Shown: positions 41,701 to 46,600 of the stretch, piece by piece | Position numbering within the stretch: the first letter of the stretch is position 1 | How the letters are laid out: every line of letters starts with the position of its first letter | Origin: Arctopsyche grandis | Taxonomy: Eukaryota; Arthropoda; Insecta; Trichoptera; Hydropsychidae | Assembly (NCBI RefSeq): GCF_051622035.1 | Contig: NC_135362.1 | Location: 12,589,501-12,653,500 of the forward strand | Reading direction: 5' to 3' | DNA length: 64,000 nt | The notes under the pieces: generated by a model | The model's database searches: none | The model's input: the letters and a program-made list of their open reading frames with translations, nothing else | Told to the model about the DNA's origin: nothing | Position numbers and translations under genes: made by a program

Positions 41701-43620
41701 TTTACTGTTTCTAATATATGTGAATGATATTGGCTCGGTACTTTCAGATTCAAATTTTTTACTATATGCTGATGACCTCAAGTTATTCATGAAAATTGAT
41801 AGTGTTTCTGACTGTGAGGTCCTTCAGAGTAATTTGAACTCTTTATGGTGCTGGGCGACTAATAATCATTTACCTCTTAGCGTTAGTAAATGCAATATTA
41901 TGTCTTTTTCTCGGTCTTCTAACCCCACCTTATATCAGTATAATCTTGGTGGAACTCCACTGTGTAGAACATTATCCAAAAAAGACCTTGGCGTTACGTT
42001 TGAGAGCAGATGGAAGTTTGGTATCCATATTTCCAATATGTGCAATAAAGCTTCAAAGATGCTGGGTTTCGTTTTACGTAATGCTCACAATTTCAATAAT
42101 TTAAGAGTTTTGCGTCTTCTTTATAACGCATTGGTCCGAAGCATTTTGGAATCTGATGCCATTATATGGAGTCCCAGTGAATTAACTCACTCTCTAAAAA
42201 TTGAAAGAGTTCAAAGGAAGTTCCTCCGCTATCTATATATGAGGGAGTTTGGATACTACCCTCAACTGTTTCCTAGTGCTTTTGTGCAAGGTTCTGTTGG
42301 CTATACTTCCCTATCTCATCGGCGGGATATGCATCTTGTGTGTCATTTCTTCAAATTATTAAGAGGTGATATTTACAACCCAACTATATTGGAAGAAATG
42401 AAATTTTGGGTTCCATCTCGCCTCATTGATTATCGATTGCGTCCATTGTTCCAAACTATTAAAGCAAGAACTAATGTTCTTGCTTTTTCACCAATCGCTC
42501 GAGTCTTACGCTGCTTGAATTTGGTCAGCAATCACATTGATATTTTCAATATTTCACCGGATAATCTATCCGTATTTTTACTGTTTTTTACTTTTAATTC
42601 AATTTAAACTATTTATATATGTGTTTTTTTTTTTTTTGTGTATTATTTTCATTTTTGATTTTTCAATTTATTAATTCTCAATTTTTCAATTTTTAATTTT
42701 TATGTACAATTTTTTAAATGTTTTATTTTATTTGTTTTTCTATTATTGTTGTTTTATTTTTTCTTATGTATTTGATCTTTTATGTATTGTCTGGCCACAG
42801 TGTCATATTGGGGTGACCTGTAAAGACTCTGTGGTATACTTGTATATTAAAATAAATAAATAAATAAATAAATAAATAAATATGAACTTGTGACGAACAC
42901 TACTTAAATCATTATTCTTTGCAATTATTGTTTTACGTATACAGTATATACTACATGTTATTGTTTTGAACTTTTCAGGCCCAGTCTTGAAGAGATTCAA
43001 AGCTGGGGGAAGTCTTTCGATAAGCTCATGCGGAGTACAGGTAATTTACATACACAGGACATATGTACATATATACATATACCCACAAATATGCATTCGT
43101 ATCTCAGCACTCGGCGTGAACTTTCCTCCAGAAATAGAGATAGGATTTTCCTCCGTTTGTTTTTCCGTTTGCCCTTATGCGCTTTTCTGGCACCGAGGTA
43201 TCGCGTGACCTCATTAAAACTTGGCACCTCGGATAACAAGTCTCCACGTAACACGGTTTCGACGACACTTCAACTTGCAACACATTCGAGCTCGACACTT
43301 CATTTACTCCCCCTCCCCCAGACCAAAGTAATTATATGGTCGAGTGCGAAATACATATAAATATAACTCGATTAATTGCGTGCCGAAGCTTATGTATATA
43401 TATATGAAATGCTCTCGTTTAACTACGCGTAAATAAAGCGATGTCGGGGGTTCAAATCGTTTACGGTTTAATTACCGAGCGTTGTTTGCGAGGCTCTTTG
43501 GGGGTGATAATGTTCCATTATTGGGCAATCGAAGTGTCCATTTCCAAAAACCATGACATAGGTGTACTTTTGGTGGAAATTTTTGATATTTTGTTCGGTT
43601 TAATGCTCGGTTTAACTACT

Positions 43621-43689
<69 letters not shown>

Positions 43690-46600
43690 TGGCGGACTGG
43701 GACTGAAATCAGTGCATGCCAGGAGTCAAAGGGGGCCCCACCCAGGGTTAAAATAATTTGTCCCCCCCCCCCCCATATAACAAAATTTTCTTCTTTCCAT
43801 CACGCTAAAAATCAAGGGAAATTTTTTTTTTTTTCAAAATTGGGAATAAACAAATTTAGGTACAAGAAAAATGGCAAAAGCAAAATAGATCCATAAATTA
43901 TATTGTATATTTCGTTTTAACCCTTGTCCTAGGTAAATATAATGCATCATAAAAGAATGCGGCATAAAAGCGGCTTTTACTTTCGGTAGAAAACAATCAG
44001 GGACGTCATTTCAGCTTTTTCTTTGGGGGGCAGGGCAGGCAAAGATTAGTCAAATTGAATTTTTTTTCAAAAAATCTTTTTTATATCGGAATAAAAATGG
44101 AAAATATTCTTTACCTTATTGAGTTATAAAATATGAAAAAAATAAGCTTATTTTTGAAAAAGTAATTATAAAAAAATATTATGTAAAAAGAAAAAAAAGC
44201 GCCGCAGGCGAAAATTTTTTTCCACAAATCTTTACATAGTCAACATTAATCGACCATCAAACTGATTCTCCAAAAAACTATCAATTAACTTAATTTCTAC
44301 CGACTGTCTTGTCACTTTATCTATGTACATATGTACGTAATAACATTAGATAAAGTTTTGTTTTGTTTTTTTTCAAAGCACATAGCAGCGATAATTTTAT
44401 TAGTTACCCAAAAGTAACATACATAAGAAATACACGTAGCATTCATAGATCCATAGTATCTCATTAATCATTAAATTCATAATATTTTCTAAATTCACAC
44501 TATTCCTTAATTTAGGCGAGTGCCCCCCTATGGCCCCCCCCCAAATTACGTCCCTGAAAAAAATGCATAATATTTTCAATTAATGTTAATCGAAAATCAG
44601 GATTTTGGGGAGGGGGCCCCTATCCTATATTTCTATTTACATGGATGTGTCTAGATTAGGAATAGATTTTATATTCGGAAACTGTTTAAAATTGTGTATT
44701 TAAATCTTACTATATCATCGAAGTATAATCAAATGTTATTTTGAAAGTATGAAGTAAATTTAAATCGCTGGTTGATGATGAATCATCCTATCAAAATTGT
44801 TTTAAGCAATTTGTTTTTTTTTAAGAAAATTTGTTTATTCCCATTTTTATTTCAGTAGTTAGTTGTTACATAGGTATTGGTATATACATAATCTTGAGGT
44901 TGGAATAGGCCCGGCAAAAGGGCCCACGCAAATGTTGAAACTTACATTTCAAGCCTAATAAAAAAGTTAACCGATCCTTGGGCTGTTAAAGCAGGTATTA
45001 GTTATTTGTGTATATCGTAAGAAATTTGTTTTGTTGAAATACCCAAACTGTAGGTCCTAAAGTTGCAATATCCTATACATTTTTACACACGTGAAATAGT
45101 TAAAAAGTTATTTAATTTTACTGAGGGCCCATATTTTCTAACAGATAGTGGGGCCCACATGCCATCGGGCATGTTCGCTTGTATGGCCAGTCCGCCACTG
45201 TATATATATATACATATGTAGTTGACAGTTTGTTTGTTAGCCCGCTATGCAAATGTGCGGTTTTCAATTCAGAATCGTCAAATTTGGTACAGTACTATAT
45301 CTTATAGTACTGTAGCGTGGATTTCTAGAGGGTTTTCCGTGATTGGTGACCATATTTTTTGGAGAAAATAAACGGCACAAAGAATCGTTTAATAACATGA
45401 AAAAAATGATTTATAAGTTAATATCATTTATTGGAAAATATTAGCATACAAAATTTAAAACTTAAATTTGAAATTTGAAATTAAAATTTAAAAGACATTC
45501 ACCGCTGGAATTAGTCTGATGATCAGATTAAAAAAATTCAGATATAAAAACAATGTAACAACAAAAAACAATGATACATCACGGAAAAAGTATATTTTTG
45601 ACTGTACAAATTGTGCATTTTTTTAAACGCTCATATCTCATGAACAGAAAGAAACCAACAAAAATCATTGTCATATTCCAATTTAGTGGGTCAATCTTAG
45701 TAACGATTGATTAATCTCTACTCCTGTAATTTTTTTTTATTGATCAGTGTGATCAATACAGGTTTGATAAAATTTATAAATTGCATCTTTAAATATTTCG
45801 GCGTTAATATTTCTAGCGATAGTCGATATTGCAAAATAAAGAACGAAAGGGCAATTTTAGAATATAAATAAATCTAAAGGACAGGCTAGTGAAATAAAGG
45901 ACTGTACTCTTAAATAAAGGACGTATGGTCAGCACAGTGATCGGAGTGAAAGACGCAGCTAGTATTGGTAGTCGTAGTTTATTGTTGTTCACTCGTCAGC
46001 CGGCCAGCTCCGAATGATTCACGGTCCAAAAGCGCCCATTATTTATAATAAAGCGGTACTCTCAGCACTGATAGATCATTGGTCGATGGATCGCGAGACC
46101 TTATTGGTTGCTGTATACGCCGAGGCCTAGTAGTGGTAGTTTATTAGCGATATTAAACCAGTGGTTGACGAGCATTACAGAACTTAGTATATACATACAT
46201 ATGTTATAATACATGGTTTTTGGAGAAGATATAAAATTTTCAACTTTTATTCGCCTGGGTAACACTGTACAATTTTATATAAATATAGTTTAAAATGATT
46301 TATAAATTTCAAATGTCGTAGGGCGCAGACACATAGAGTGGTACGTGGCAAGTGTTTTTTTTTTTAAAGATAGTTCTGCACATGTAAAAAAAACGCTAGC
46401 ACGCCTAATCCTTACCGGGCCAAAACTCACCCCCTATAATGTGTGATACATTTTCCTTGTGTTGATATAGGTTTGACAATGATCGATAAAGGTGATTCGC
46501 ATATTTGAAAAAATGTAGAAAAAATTTGTCGAAATAATAAGATCTTATGAATTAACAATGATATAAAACGCGTCCATTTAAAGCTGGAGTCTACCTAGGT

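Noticed and set aside
43441..43896. 151-codon plus-strand open frame
   Set aside because: Runs through a (TA)n tract into the hAT terminal repeat; composite of repeats.
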